A stretch of 64,000 nucleotides of DNA from Coriobacteriaceae bacterium. GTDB lineage: Bacteria > Actinomycetota > Coriobacteriia > Coriobacteriales > QAMH01. Below are positions 9,285-18,017 of the stretch, in pieces (position 1 is the stretch's first letter; every line of letters begins with the position of its first letter). The notes under the pieces are model-generated. The model searched no databases and was not told where the DNA came from. It saw only the letters and a list, made by a program, of their open reading frames with translations. Position numbers and translations under genes: made by a program. Location: positions 1,798,001-1,862,000 of the forward strand of contig DAJPGJ010000001.1 in assembly GCA_025992705.1 (NCBI GenBank). Reading direction: 5' to 3'.

Positions 9285-10160
9285 CTACTTTCCGCTCGCG
9301 TTCTTGCCGAACATGGCGCTAAAGGTCTCGAAAAACACCTTTAGGTCAATCTTCGCACTGCGGTTGCGCACATAAAAAAGCTCAAGGCTCTGGCGTTCGC
9401 CATCCTCGTACTTCGCATCGTTGCGCGATACCGTCTGCCACCAACCCGTGATGCCAGGCGTCACCGAGAGAAACTCCACAACCGAATCGTCGTAGGCTGC
9501 AAGCTCGTCAGGCTCGACGGGGCGCGGGCCGATGACGCTCATCTCGCCCGTAAGCACGTTCCAGAACTGAGGCAGCTCGTCGAGCGAAGTCTTGCGCAAA
9601 AACTTGCCGATTTTCGTAATACGCGGATCGTTGTCGACCTTGTGCTCGGCTTCCCACTGCTTGAGCTGGTCGGGCGTGAGGTGCTTTTCGACATCATCGG
9701 CCCCCGGCACCATCGAGCGCAATTTGTAGATATTCATGGGCACGCCATAGCGCCCGACGCGCTTGTGCTTGTATATGGGCGATCCGGGATTATCGAGCCA
9801 TATAAGACCACAGACCGCAAGAGTGGGGATGAAGCAGGCAACGGATGCACAGGCGGAAAACACCACATCGAAGCCGCGCTTCACCACGTGGTACCGATAG
9901 GTATCGTCTATACCCGGAATAGGCTGACGCTGCACGGGATTGAGCACGATGTCGGTTCCGCGCGTCGCCTTGTCAAGCACGTTTTGTGCCTGGACACTTG
10001 TGACATCAATGATTTCATCGGGTGTTGGTTTGCCCTTGCGATCGCGCTTCCACGCGACGATCTGGCCCGCAGCGGCAACGGCAACCGATGCGCCCGCGAA
10101 CACAGCGGCGCCCGTTTTGAGGACCTTGCCCCAACCCCCCCTATGCGCATTACGAGTCAT
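9285..10160 (-). CDS. Undecaprenyl-phosphate sugar phosphotransferase (priming glycosyltransferase)
   Basis: The enzyme transfers a sugar-1-phosphate to undecaprenyl phosphate, the first step of repeat-unit synthesis. The 291-residue protein has an N-terminal hydrophobic segment (about 16-35), a short linker, and then the conserved C-terminal PglC/WbaP catalytic region: KRGFDVVFS, a re-entrant hydrophobic helix (about 105-128), IYKHKRVGRYG, KLRSMV, RKTSLDELPQFWNVL, SVIGPRP, PGITGWWQ. It lacks the long four-helix N-terminal domain of WbaP, so it is intermediate between the short and long forms. GGGAG lies five bases before ATG 10160. It sits downstream of the intact DUF4012 gene on the same strand. 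Confidence 0.9.
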   Translation of the reverse strand: MTRNAHRGGWGKVLKTGAAVFAGASVAVAAAGQIVAWKRDRKGKPTPDEIIDVTSVQAQNVLDKATRGTDIVLNPVQRQPIPGIDDTYRYHVVKRGFDVVFSACASVACFIPTLAVCGLIWLDNPGSPIYKHKRVGRYGVPMNIYKLRSMVPGADDVEKHLTPDQLKQWEAEHKVDNDPRITKIGKFLRKTSLDELPQFWNVLTGEMSVIGPRPVEPDELAAYDDSVVEFLSVTPGITGWWQTVSRNDAKYEDGERQSLELFYVRNRSAKIDLKVFFETFSAMFGKNASGK

Positions 10161-10253
10161 GCGTCTCCCGAATATCGAATGAAAGCATCTGCTGCATGGT
10201 ACAGCAGAAAGCGGCCCTTTGGCACGTCGGACTGTTACATGTACCCCAGCGGC

Positions 10254-12164
10254 CTAGAGAGCCTCGTTTGCCAAAGGCGTCATGTCGATTTGCAGAGAGG
10301 TTTCTGCCTTGGGCGACGTCGTCAGCGTATAGCTGATGGTCGTGCTCTCCCCGCCATTGATGCCCGTGATGCCGTACCAGACCTCATTGCCGTTATAGCT
10401 GGCCTTGGTCATCTCGTCAGGACCGGGCGTGGTATACCACTCGCCACCAAAGTAGCTCGAATCGAAGAAGTAGCCATTCGTCTGCATGTTCGAGATGCTG
10501 CCACCTGCCGGCGCATAGAGGTATACGTCCAGATGCATGTCGCTCGCGCTGCGCTTAATGGCTGCCTCGCCTGTGATGTACCAGGACATGTCAGAGGCAG
10601 CAGCATCGCTGAGCGTGTTGCTGAAGGTGACGGTGACGTCATAACTCATTGAGCCGTCAGCATTCTTACGGCCTTCGCTTACCTGCGCATCCGCATCGAG
10701 GTACCAGAAGCTCTTCGCACCTGACGCGGCCCCAAAGTAGATACCCGCAACGGGTTCGGTTTCGCTCACGGAAGTCAAGCCGGCTGCGCCGAGCTTGGTG
10801 ACGATGGCCTCCTCCTCGGGATTGGCCATCCAGATGTAGAAGCGGCGGTCATCAAGCGAGTTATTGACGACTTCGAGGAGCTTCGCCAAGTCGACCTCGC
10901 CCAAATTGCCGAGCACCTGGTCAAGCGCCGCACTGGCGACCTCGGCAAAGAACGCGTCCTGAATCTCGTTCTCATCGCCGTAGCGCAAGTAGACTTCGTT
11001 CATGAGAATCTGCGCGGCATTGGTACCATCGACAACCGTGCCATTGCTCGTGGTCACGCCTCCGGTGAGCGCGAGGATGCGCTGCAGAAAGACCGGATCG
11101 AGCATGACGATGCCATCGACCTCCGTGTTGCCACTCGACTCCCAGATGGCCTTCTGAAGCTCGGCCACGCGCGGGAAGTTGGGAATGTAGCCAACGTCAC
11201 GCATGTCCATACCCACGCGCTTGCCAAAAATCAGGAGTTCCTCATCGGTGAGGGGCAAGGCCGCCTCTCCGGTATCGGGGCGCGGGGCAGTCTCGCTCCC
11301 CACGAAATCGCCCATGCTCATCTTACCGTCCTCGACGGTCATGATGCCAAAGGACCCCGCCATGCCGCCGGTGGAGCGCGGCTCGGCATTGTTCGCGGCG
11401 ATCACGAGGTAGTGGGCGGGCTCGCCATCGGCACCGAGCATGCCGGGCAGCAGATGCGAGAGCTCGCTTGCGTACTCGGAGACGGTATCGAGCGTGCCGA
11501 CCAGCCCCTTGACGGTCTGGACGGGTTCCTTGAGCTGGTCAAGATGCGAATCGCCCATCTTGGCGACCTGCTCGGCGCAATCGTGAATCGTGGGATACTC
11601 GGCACCGAGCGGCGCGAGCATGTCCTCCACCGCTTCCACGTTGACACCGCCGTCAACGACGATGCCCGAAAGTCCCTCTGCGGGAAGCGCATTGATAAGA
11701 GGCGTAACCGCCTTGGCACACAGCGTGTCCGCCACACTCGCGATCGTGCGCACCTGGGCGATATCGCTACCATAGACAGGGATGAGCGTGGCAGCGGCCC
11801 ACAGAGGGCTGCCCACGGTATCGTTGAGCTTCTTGGCGGTTGCCGAGAGTTCCGTCGCCGTTTTTCCAGCGCCGGTCTTGTCGCCCTCCTTGAGCTGTGT
11901 GACGAGCGTCTTTCCCTGATCCATGAGGACCTCGGCATCTGCCTTGGCATCCTTGGCGCTCATGGCAAGGGCCACGCCCGAACAGCCCAGGATAAGGATG
12001 ACCGCCACGACGACCACGATGATGATGTTGCGGCGCTTGTGGTTCTTGGGGCGCCGCGCGCTGTGCCCGACGTAGTTGCTCGCGTTGTACGCTGCCATAT
12101 CCGACCGCAAGACGGGCTGCTGCCCACTGCGGCTGTGGTTACCGTGAGCGGAATACCTGACCAT
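10254..12164 (-). CDS. DUF4012 protein, full length
   Basis: Full-length paralogue (about 636 residues) of the truncated protein at 746-2170. It has a 50-residue basic cytoplasmic N-terminus, one membrane helix (IIIVVVVAVILILGC), and then a long extracytoplasmic part with helical (about 75-240) and mixed regions, including RSTGGMAGS, DPVFLQRIL and VDGTNAAQIL. The C-terminal 170 residues, with RRFYIWMANPEEE, are the part missing from the other copy. I choose ATG 12164 because GGGGAG precedes it by four bases; GTG 12188 has no ribosome site. The biochemical role is unknown; the family repeatedly occurs in exopolysaccharide loci, as here next to the priming transferase. Confidence 0.85.
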   Translation of the reverse strand: MVRYSAHGNHSRSGQQPVLRSDMAAYNASNYVGHSARRPKNHKRRNIIIVVVVAVILILGCSGVALAMSAKDAKADAEVLMDQGKTLVTQLKEGDKTGAGKTATELSATAKKLNDTVGSPLWAAATLIPVYGSDIAQVRTIASVADTLCAKAVTPLINALPAEGLSGIVVDGGVNVEAVEDMLAPLGAEYPTIHDCAEQVAKMGDSHLDQLKEPVQTVKGLVGTLDTVSEYASELSHLLPGMLGADGEPAHYLVIAANNAEPRSTGGMAGSFGIMTVEDGKMSMGDFVGSETAPRPDTGEAALPLTDEELLIFGKRVGMDMRDVGYIPNFPRVAELQKAIWESSGNTEVDGIVMLDPVFLQRILALTGGVTTSNGTVVDGTNAAQILMNEVYLRYGDENEIQDAFFAEVASAALDQVLGNLGEVDLAKLLEVVNNSLDDRRFYIWMANPEEEAIVTKLGAAGLTSVSETEPVAGIYFGAASGAKSFWYLDADAQVSEGRKNADGSMSYDVTVTFSNTLSDAAASDMSWYITGEAAIKRSASDMHLDVYLYAPAGGSISNMQTNGYFFDSSYFGGEWYTTPGPDEMTKASYNGNEVWYGITGINGGESTTISYTLTTSPKAETSLQIDMTPLANEAL

Positions 12165-12313
12165 GATGCTCCCCATGTTCGAAATCACTGGTTATCGTGA
12201 GTTTTCATGACAAATGTTTGCTCATGATACCGCAAGAGCCCCAAAGGCACGGTTTCTCCACGCATTCTATGCGATACTAGGTTTACCAATCACCCGCGAG
12301 AGAAGGACGCACC

Positions 12314-13054
12314 ATGAGTGCCCAGCTACCCAACGACGAAGAGGTCCTGCAATACATAGAGTCCATCCCCAACCTGCGCACGGAATGGGGCATCACGGGC
12401 TCAAAGAAGATGGCGACCATCACCTTCGTCTTGCTCAACATACTCCTCGCCGTGGTCATCATCGGGACGATCGCCTACTTCATGCTCGATGGGCAGCAGG
12501 CAAGTCATAACGTATCCGGCTTTCTCATCGTGCTCGTCCTCGCATATGCCGTAAGCGGCTTGCGTCACTTCCAGCTACGCGCCGAGCGCGCGGAGTTACC
12601 CAAGTACCGCAAGGCCCTCGCACGGGAGCTTACCGGCAACCCCGAGACGGACTCCGAGGCGCAGGCGCGCGTCGAGCGGAGCTTCAAATGGGAGTCCATG
12701 CGCTACCGCTATATTGCGCGCATGCTCGGTATCGCGGGACTCGTCATCATCATGATCAACACGTATCAGGGCGCGACATACGACTTCGCGCGCATTCTCA
12801 TCTTCGATGGCGCGATTCTCATCTACCTCACGGGCTCGCTCTGGAACAACTACGCCCTCAAGGCCGACATCCTCGAAATCACCCTCGAGGAGCGCTGTCG
12901 CGCCACCATCCGTTGGCAGACGGAGCATCCAGGCGAAGCGCAGGAGGATGCAGAGGACGAGACGCCGCAGACTCCCGCACGCGAAGCGCCCAAAGAGTCT
13001 CCCGCACGCGATGACGCGCACGGCAAGACCGGCAACGGCACGTTTTCGGAGTAA
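12314..13054 (+). CDS. Membrane protein of unknown function
   Basis: A 246-residue protein that I cannot assign to a family. It has an acidic N-terminal segment of about 30 residues, two hydrophobic helices (about 36-58 and 70-86), a charged cytoplasmic-looking loop rich in Arg and Glu (87-135), two more helices (about 140-158 and 162-180), and a 55-residue hydrophilic C-terminal tail rich in Glu, Pro and Ala. GAAGGA precedes ATG 12314. It stands alone on the plus strand between two minus-strand operons, convergent with the DUF2207 gene 22 bases away. Confidence 0.65.
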   Translation: MSAQLPNDEEVLQYIESIPNLRTEWGITGSKKMATITFVLLNILLAVVIIGTIAYFMLDGQQASHNVSGFLIVLVLAYAVSGLRHFQLRAERAELPKYRKALARELTGNPETDSEAQARVERSFKWESMRYRYIARMLGIAGLVIIMINTYQGATYDFARILIFDGAILIYLTGSLWNNYALKADILEITLEERCRATIRWQTEHPGEAQEDAEDETPQTPAREAPKESPARDDAHGKTGNGTFSE

Positions 13055-13075
13055 TGGCGAGTCGCGCGTGAGGCC

Positions 13076-15067
13076 CTAGCGCGAGAAGCCGCCGCCTCCG
13101 CCGCCGAAACCGCCGCCTCCACCCATCGAAAAGCCGCCTCCACCGCCGAAGCTCCCGCCGCCGCCACCCTTGGCAGCGGCAATGATGCTCTGCGCCGAAG
13201 ACATCGTGTTCTCGAACGCGTTGCCAAAGAAGTCCGTGCTCGCCGCACCGGCATGCATCGAAACGTAGGGGTTGTAGTACCACAGCATGCTGCCGACGAA
13301 CACGTCGCTAGTCCAAATATCAGGCGCGACGCGGTTGAGGTCATTCACAACCTGATCGGCAACACCAAACAGATACGCATAGACAAGCAGCTCGCCCCAT
13401 ACCTTGGCATCCGTGGGCACGGCCTCGTCAAGTGCGGTGAAGTCCTTGAACCAGCGCTTGAGCGCCGTGCAGCGCGCGTAGATATCGACGGCCTCCTGGG
13501 AGCGTCGCGTCATGAAGAACGAGAACGCGAGCAGAATCACGGCACCGGGAAGCAAGCCGATAACCGGCATGAAGTTCTCGATCGTGATGCTCGCGAAGGC
13601 ACCGAGCACGATGAGCCCGATTGACGCAATCTGAAACGCGCGCTTGCAACGCTCGCCCGTCCTCTCGAAAAAACCGCGCCTGTCCACCTCGGCGCTGATG
13701 GTGCCCTGCCACAACTGCATGGAGTTCACGTAGCTCTCGGCGTGGTCCTTGGCATACGCCTCGATATCCTCAAGCGTGACGCTGCCGTACTGCACGCCGA
13801 TCCTGTCGAAGACCAAGTCGAGCGCCTTGGTGTCAATGGCGTCGTGATTCACATGGAGGCGCTTCTCGGGATTGAGCCCGAGCCTATAGGTCACGTGCTC
13901 CTTGTCGCCCAGGATCTTGCGTTCCTCGATGCTCGTCTCGCGCGAGATGCTCACCACGCCGAGGTTGGAGAGATGCATGAGGACGGCAGTCAGATCATTG
14001 GCGTCGGGTTTGTTCCAGCGCCATAGACGCGCGATGACGGCGGGATTTGTCTCCTTCTCGGGCACGTCGCGCCAATACTCGTCCGTGAAGTTAGGTTTAT
14101 GCTCGCGGCCGTAGCGGAAGAACAGAACGAGCGCGACGATGAGGCATGCGAGCGAGATGCACAGGGGGATGACGAGCAGCAACACATCGATAATGCGACG
14201 AGCCTGTGCCTCGCGCTCCCATGCCCGCTCCTCCTCGAGCACCTGGGGAAGCCCGTCGTAGGCATGCGTTTGCTCGGCCGAGACCAACGGCGTCCAGCTT
14301 GCCGGGAAGGCGACGCGCATCTCGGCGAAGTCGCCCTCTTTCACGCGCGGGACAACGAACTCGATGACGCCGGTGTCCTCGAAGCTCACCGAGCCGTTGA
14401 TGTTGCCGTGAGCGAAGGCGTAGACGTTTTCGCCACCCGTGACGCTCTGGCCTGCAGGCACGGGCAGGCGCACGAACGCGTGCACGTCCTCGGTATCGAC
14501 ATCCCAGTTAGGAGCGACGAATTGCCAATACAGCACGCTCACGTCGTCATAGCGATTGACGGCGCCCGTGTAGGTGTAATCGAAGACGAAGGTCTTCCTT
14601 TCGTCTTCGGTCGTCGAGAACGCATAGACCGTGCGTTCGGCCACATCGATAGAGTAGTAGCCGCTCGGAGGGCCGCCCGCCGTACGCCATGAACCCTGGA
14701 ACGGTACTTCGACGAGCTGCGTGGTGACACCGTTCTCGTCGATGACCGACACGCCGTTGACGATGCCCGTGCCGCCGGGCGGCGGATCGAGCACCGCAGC
14801 CGTAAGCGTGTAGCGGCCGTCGAACTCATAGGTTCGCGCATCGACGACATGTAGCGAGCCATCCTCGTTAACGGTCGCGTTGATGGTGTCGCTCGCGCAC
14901 GCGTGGCTCTTGGCGTGGGCACTCGTAGGCATGATGCACGCGCACGCGACAAGCCAAAGCACGCACGCGATGACCAGCACGCAACTGGGACAAATGGACA
15001 GGGCAAATGTCCCACTAAGGCTAGTGGGACATTTGCCCTGTCCATTTGTCCCAGTTCGCGTCCGCAT
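13076..15067 (-). CDS. DUF2207 membrane protein with glycine-rich C-terminus
   Basis: A 663-residue predicted membrane protein. It has an N-terminal signal peptide (hydrophobic VLVIACVLWLVACACI, cleavage near SAHA), an extracytoplasmic DUF2207 beta-rich region (about 55-275), a membrane helix (about 293-315), a cytoplasmic stretch, two further helices (about 475-515), and a C-terminal low-complexity tail made of Gly runs with Phe and Ser. Its ATG overlaps the stop of the upstream LemA gene as TAATG, so translation is probably coupled; LemA plus DUF2207 is a recurrent pair. Unusually, the codons for residues 5-28 lie inside a 74-bp near-perfect palindrome. Function is unknown. Confidence 0.85.
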   Translation of the reverse strand: MRTRTGTNGQGKCPTSLSGTFALSICPSCVLVIACVLWLVACACIMPTSAHAKSHACASDTINATVNEDGSLHVVDARTYEFDGRYTLTAAVLDPPPGGTGIVNGVSVIDENGVTTQLVEVPFQGSWRTAGGPPSGYYSIDVAERTVYAFSTTEDERKTFVFDYTYTGAVNRYDDVSVLYWQFVAPNWDVDTEDVHAFVRLPVPAGQSVTGGENVYAFAHGNINGSVSFEDTGVIEFVVPRVKEGDFAEMRVAFPASWTPLVSAEQTHAYDGLPQVLEEERAWEREAQARRIIDVLLLVIPLCISLACLIVALVLFFRYGREHKPNFTDEYWRDVPEKETNPAVIARLWRWNKPDANDLTAVLMHLSNLGVVSISRETSIEERKILGDKEHVTYRLGLNPEKRLHVNHDAIDTKALDLVFDRIGVQYGSVTLEDIEAYAKDHAESYVNSMQLWQGTISAEVDRRGFFERTGERCKRAFQIASIGLIVLGAFASITIENFMPVIGLLPGAVILLAFSFFMTRRSQEAVDIYARCTALKRWFKDFTALDEAVPTDAKVWGELLVYAYLFGVADQVVNDLNRVAPDIWTSDVFVGSMLWYYNPYVSMHAGAASTDFFGNAFENTMSSAQSIIAAAKGGGGGSFGGGGGFSMGGGGGFGGGGGGFSR
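14983..15056. repeat. 74-bp palindrome inside the DUF2207 signal-peptide region
   Basis: Two perfectly complementary 35-base arms (14983-15017 and 15022-15056) surround a four-base loop AGGC. The arms contain GGGACAAATGGACAGGGC and GACATTTGCCCTGTCC words related to the palindromes at 58600 and 63536. Unlike those, this copy lies within a coding region, starting 11 bases after the DUF2207 start codon. Confidence 0.9.
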
Positions 15068-15633
15068 TACGAGAAGCTCACCTGCGGAGCAGTGGCTGCG
15101 GGAGCGGCCGCTTCGAAGAGCTCGCGCTCCTTGAAACCGAACATGCCGGCGAAGATGACAGCCGGGAAGGTCTGGATACCGTTGTTGTACTTCATGACAG
15201 TGTCGTTGTAGCTCTGACGCATGTAGCTGATCTTGTCCTCGGTCTCCGAGAGCTGCGCCTGAAGGTCGAGGAAGTTGGAGGAAGCCTTGAGGTCGGGGTA
15301 AGCCTCGCTCACAGCAAAGAGTGTCTTGAGGGCACCCGTGAGCATGTTCTCGGCTTCGGCGCGCGCCTCGGGCGTCGCGGCGTTCATCGCCGCATTACGC
15401 GCCTGCGTCACGGCCTCGAGCGTGCCGCTCTCGTGTGCCGCATAGCCCTTGACGGTCTCGACGAGGTTGGGGATGAGGTCGAGCCTGCGCTGGAGCTGTA
15501 CGTCGATCTGCGCCCAAGCGTTATCGACGCGGTTGCGCATGCGCACAAGGTTGTTGTACATCCCGATGAGCGCGATGGCGAGAATGACGACGATTGCGAC
15601 GATGACGATGAGGGCAATGGTAAGTCCGCTCAT
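15067..15633 (-). CDS. lemA: LemA family protein
   Basis: LemA proteins have an N-terminal membrane helix followed by a soluble helical bundle; their role is not settled. Here the helix IALIVIVAIVVILAIALI is followed by the diagnostic MYNNLVRMRNRVDNAWAQID and RRLDLIPNLVETVKGYAAHE. The C-terminal part has the FPAVIFAGMFGF element. I choose ATG 15633 (188 residues) because AAAGG precedes it by eight bases. It is the first gene of a two-gene unit with the DUF2207 gene, overlapping by one base. Confidence 0.93.
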   Translation of the reverse strand: MSGLTIALIVIVAIVVILAIALIGMYNNLVRMRNRVDNAWAQIDVQLQRRLDLIPNLVETVKGYAAHESGTLEAVTQARNAAMNAATPEARAEAENMLTGALKTLFAVSEAYPDLKASSNFLDLQAQLSETEDKISYMRQSYNDTVMKYNNGIQTFPAVIFAGMFGFKERELFEAAAPAATAPQVSFS

Positions 15634-15664
15634 GGGGGCACCTTTCAACGGAAACGTTTCGTGC

Positions 15665-15670
15665 ATTGTA
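15665..15670 (-). promoter_or_regulatory. Candidate -10 element for lemA
   Basis: TACAAT on the minus strand lies 31 bases upstream of the lemA ATG. TCGACA, five of six matches to the -35 consensus, lies 19 bases further upstream, a longer spacer than ideal. Assigned by inspection only. Confidence 0.35.
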
Positions 15671-15709
15671 CCCAAAAGTTACCTTTGCATGTCGAAGCGG
15701 CGAGTTTTC

Positions 15710-15737
15710 TTGACATTGAACATGCACCATTTACATT
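15710..15737 (+). promoter_or_regulatory. Candidate suf operon promoter
   Basis: A perfect -35 TTGACA (15710-15715) is followed after 16 bases by TACATT (15732-15737), four of six matches to the -10 consensus. It lies 88-115 bases upstream of sufC and is the only good sigma-70-like match in the lemA-sufC divergent gap. I saw no clear IscR or SufR site. Confidence 0.5.
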
Positions 15738-15824
15738 GAGCAGAAAAAGTTCCGCGAGCCTTCGCGTACGTGGAACCGCAGCGAGGAAACATGAGAGGAC
15801 CTCGCAGGAGAGATGGGAACACCT

Positions 15825-16583
15825 ATGAGCGATGCACTATTGTCTGTCCGTGACCTGTCAGCTGGTGTTGACGGCAAGGAGATACTCCATTCGGTTGACC
15901 TCGATGTCGAGGAAGGCGGCGTTCACGTTCTGATGGGCCCCAACGGCGCGGGCAAGTCGACGCTGGGCCACGTCATCATGGGCGAGCCGACCTACGACGT
16001 CACGGGCGGCACCATCATGTTCGGTGGCGAAGACGTCACCGATCTCTCCCCCGACAAGCGCAGCCTCGCGGGCATGTTCCTCTCGTTCCAGGCTCCCGTC
16101 GAGATTCCCGGTGTGCCGCTGTCGAGCTTCCTGCGTGCCATCGCCTCGGCGCGCCCCGAACTCGACATGAAGCGCAAGGAGTTCCGCAAGCGCGTACGCG
16201 AGCTCGCCGATGAGCTCGACATGGATCGCGCCTACCTCGACCGCGAGCTTGGCGTGGGCTTCTCGGGCGGCGAGAAGAAGAAGGTCGAGATGCTACAGTT
16301 GCTGCTGCTCAAGCCGCGTCTCGCCATCCTCGACGAGGCCGACTCCGGCCTAGACGTCGATGCGCTCTCCGTCGTCAGCCGGGGCATGGAGCTCTATCGC
16401 CGCGAATGCAACGGCACGCTACTCGTCATCACCCACAACACGCGCATCCTCGAGCACCTCGATGTCGACAAGGTGCATGTCATGGTGCGCGGCCGCATGG
16501 TCGCCGAAGGCGACGCGAGCATGATCGCCGACATCGACACCAACGGATTCGAGCAGTTCGAGTCCCTCGCGCAGGCACGATAA
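15825..16583 (+). CDS. sufC: Fe-S cluster assembly ATPase SufC
   Basis: SufC is the soluble ABC-type ATPase that works with SufB and SufD in iron-sulfur cluster assembly. The sequence shows Walker A GPNGAGKST, the Q-loop region FLSFQAPVEIPG, the signature FSGGEKKK with EMLQLLLLKP typical of SufC, Walker B LAILDEADSGLDVDAL, and the switch histidine in VITHN. ATG 15825 gives MSDALLSV, the usual SufC start; ATG 15813 is in frame four codons upstream but lies only two bases after AGGAG. First gene of the sufCBDSU operon; sufB follows after nine bases. Confidence 0.95.
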   Translation: MSDALLSVRDLSAGVDGKEILHSVDLDVEEGGVHVLMGPNGAGKSTLGHVIMGEPTYDVTGGTIMFGGEDVTDLSPDKRSLAGMFLSFQAPVEIPGVPLSSFLRAIASARPELDMKRKEFRKRVRELADELDMDRAYLDRELGVGFSGGEKKKVEMLQLLLLKPRLAILDEADSGLDVDALSVVSRGMELYRRECNGTLLVITHNTRILEHLDVDKVHVMVRGRMVAEGDASMIADIDTNGFEQFESLAQAR

Positions 16584-16592
16584 GGGGCCGCC

Positions 16593-18017
16593 ATGACCGG
16601 ACCAAGCGAAAAGAAGCGCACGCAGGTCGATGACATCGACCGCAGCATGTACGACTTCGTCAAGGACGAAAGCAACCAGGAGCATCTTGAGGCGGGCCTC
16701 ACCCCCGAGATCGTACGCGAGATCTCCGAGAAGAAGGACGAGCCCGATTGGATGCTCGACCTACGCCTCAAGTCACTCGACATCTACAACGGCTTTCCCA
16801 TCCCCACCTGGGGCCCGTCAATTGACGGCCTCGACATGGACCACATCGTCACCTACGTGAAGCCCGAGACCGACCAGCAGGCGAGCTGGGATGACGTCCC
16901 CGAGGATATCAAGGACACCTTCGACCGCCTGGGCATCCCAGAGGCCGAGCGCAGCTATCTTGCCGGCGTGGGCGCACAGTACGACTCGGAGCTCGTGTAC
17001 CACTCCATGCAGGAGTCCGCCTCCAAGATGGGCATCGTCTACTCGGGCATCGAGGAGGCGCTGCAAGACCCCAAGTGGGAGGGCATTATCCACGACCACT
17101 TCATGAAGCTCATCCCGCCCACCGACCACAAGTTCGCGGCCCTGCACGGTGCCGTGTGGTCGGGCGGCTCGTTCGTCTACGTGCCGGCCGGCGTGCAGCT
17201 CGACTATCCGCTGCAGAGCTACTTCCGCCTCAACGCACGCGGCGCGGGCCAGTTCGAGCACACGCTCATCATCGTCGAAGATGACGCGAGCCTGCACTTC
17301 ATCGAAGGCTGCTCGGCGCCCAAGTACAACGTCGCCAACCTGCACGCGGGCGCCGTCGAGCTCTTCGTGGGCGAGCGCGCCCACCTGCGCTATTCGACCA
17401 TCGAGAACTGGTCGAAGAACATGTACAACCTCAACACCAAACGCGCCATCTGCAAGGAGGGCGGCGACATCGAGTGGATCTCGGGCTCCTTTGGCAGCCA
17501 CGTGGGCTACCTCTACCCCATGTCCATCCTCAACGGACGCGGCGCCAAGTCGAGCTTTACTGGCATCACCTTCGCGGGTGCGGGCCAGAACCTCGACACG
17601 GGCTGCAAGGTCGTGCTCAACGCACCCAAGACCAAGGCGAGCGTCGAGACCAAGTCCATTTCCAAGGACGGTGGCGTCTCCACCTTTCGCTCGAGCGTGG
17701 TGGCGACCAAGAACGCCGAGGACTCCGCCGCGACGGTGAGCTGCCAGTCGCTCATGCTCGACGATCGCAGCCGCAGCGACACGATTCCGGCCATGGACAT
17801 CAAGTGCAAGAACGTCGATATCGGACACGAGGCCACCATCGGCCGCATCGGCGATGACAAGGTCTTCTACCTGATGAGCCGCGGTCTCTCCGAAGAAGAG
17901 GCGCGCACGATGATCGTCAACGGCTTTGCCGAGCCGGTGAGCAAGGAACTCCCGCTCGAATACGCCGTCGAAATGAACAACCTCATCAAACTCGAGATGG
18001 AAGGAGCGATCGGCTAA
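16593..18017 (+). CDS. sufB: Fe-S cluster assembly scaffold SufB
   Basis: SufB is the scaffold subunit of the SufBCD complex. The 474-residue protein has the usual length and conserved blocks: PDWMLDLRLKSLDIY, YSGIEEAL, WSGGSFVYVPAGVQLDYPLQ, the beta-helix core with EGCSAPKY, the Cys-containing TKRAICKEGG region, and C-terminal IGHEATIGRI and YLMSRGLSEEEA. AAGGGG precedes ATG 16593. Its stop overlaps the sufD start (TAATG), which suggests translational coupling. Confidence 0.97.
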   Translation: MTGPSEKKRTQVDDIDRSMYDFVKDESNQEHLEAGLTPEIVREISEKKDEPDWMLDLRLKSLDIYNGFPIPTWGPSIDGLDMDHIVTYVKPETDQQASWDDVPEDIKDTFDRLGIPEAERSYLAGVGAQYDSELVYHSMQESASKMGIVYSGIEEALQDPKWEGIIHDHFMKLIPPTDHKFAALHGAVWSGGSFVYVPAGVQLDYPLQSYFRLNARGAGQFEHTLIIVEDDASLHFIEGCSAPKYNVANLHAGAVELFVGERAHLRYSTIENWSKNMYNLNTKRAICKEGGDIEWISGSFGSHVGYLYPMSILNGRGAKSSFTGITFAGAGQNLDTGCKVVLNAPKTKASVETKSISKDGGVSTFRSSVVATKNAEDSAATVSCQSLMLDDRSRSDTIPAMDIKCKNVDIGHEATIGRIGDDKVFYLMSRGLSEEEARTMIVNGFAEPVSKELPLEYAVEMNNLIKLEMEGAIG

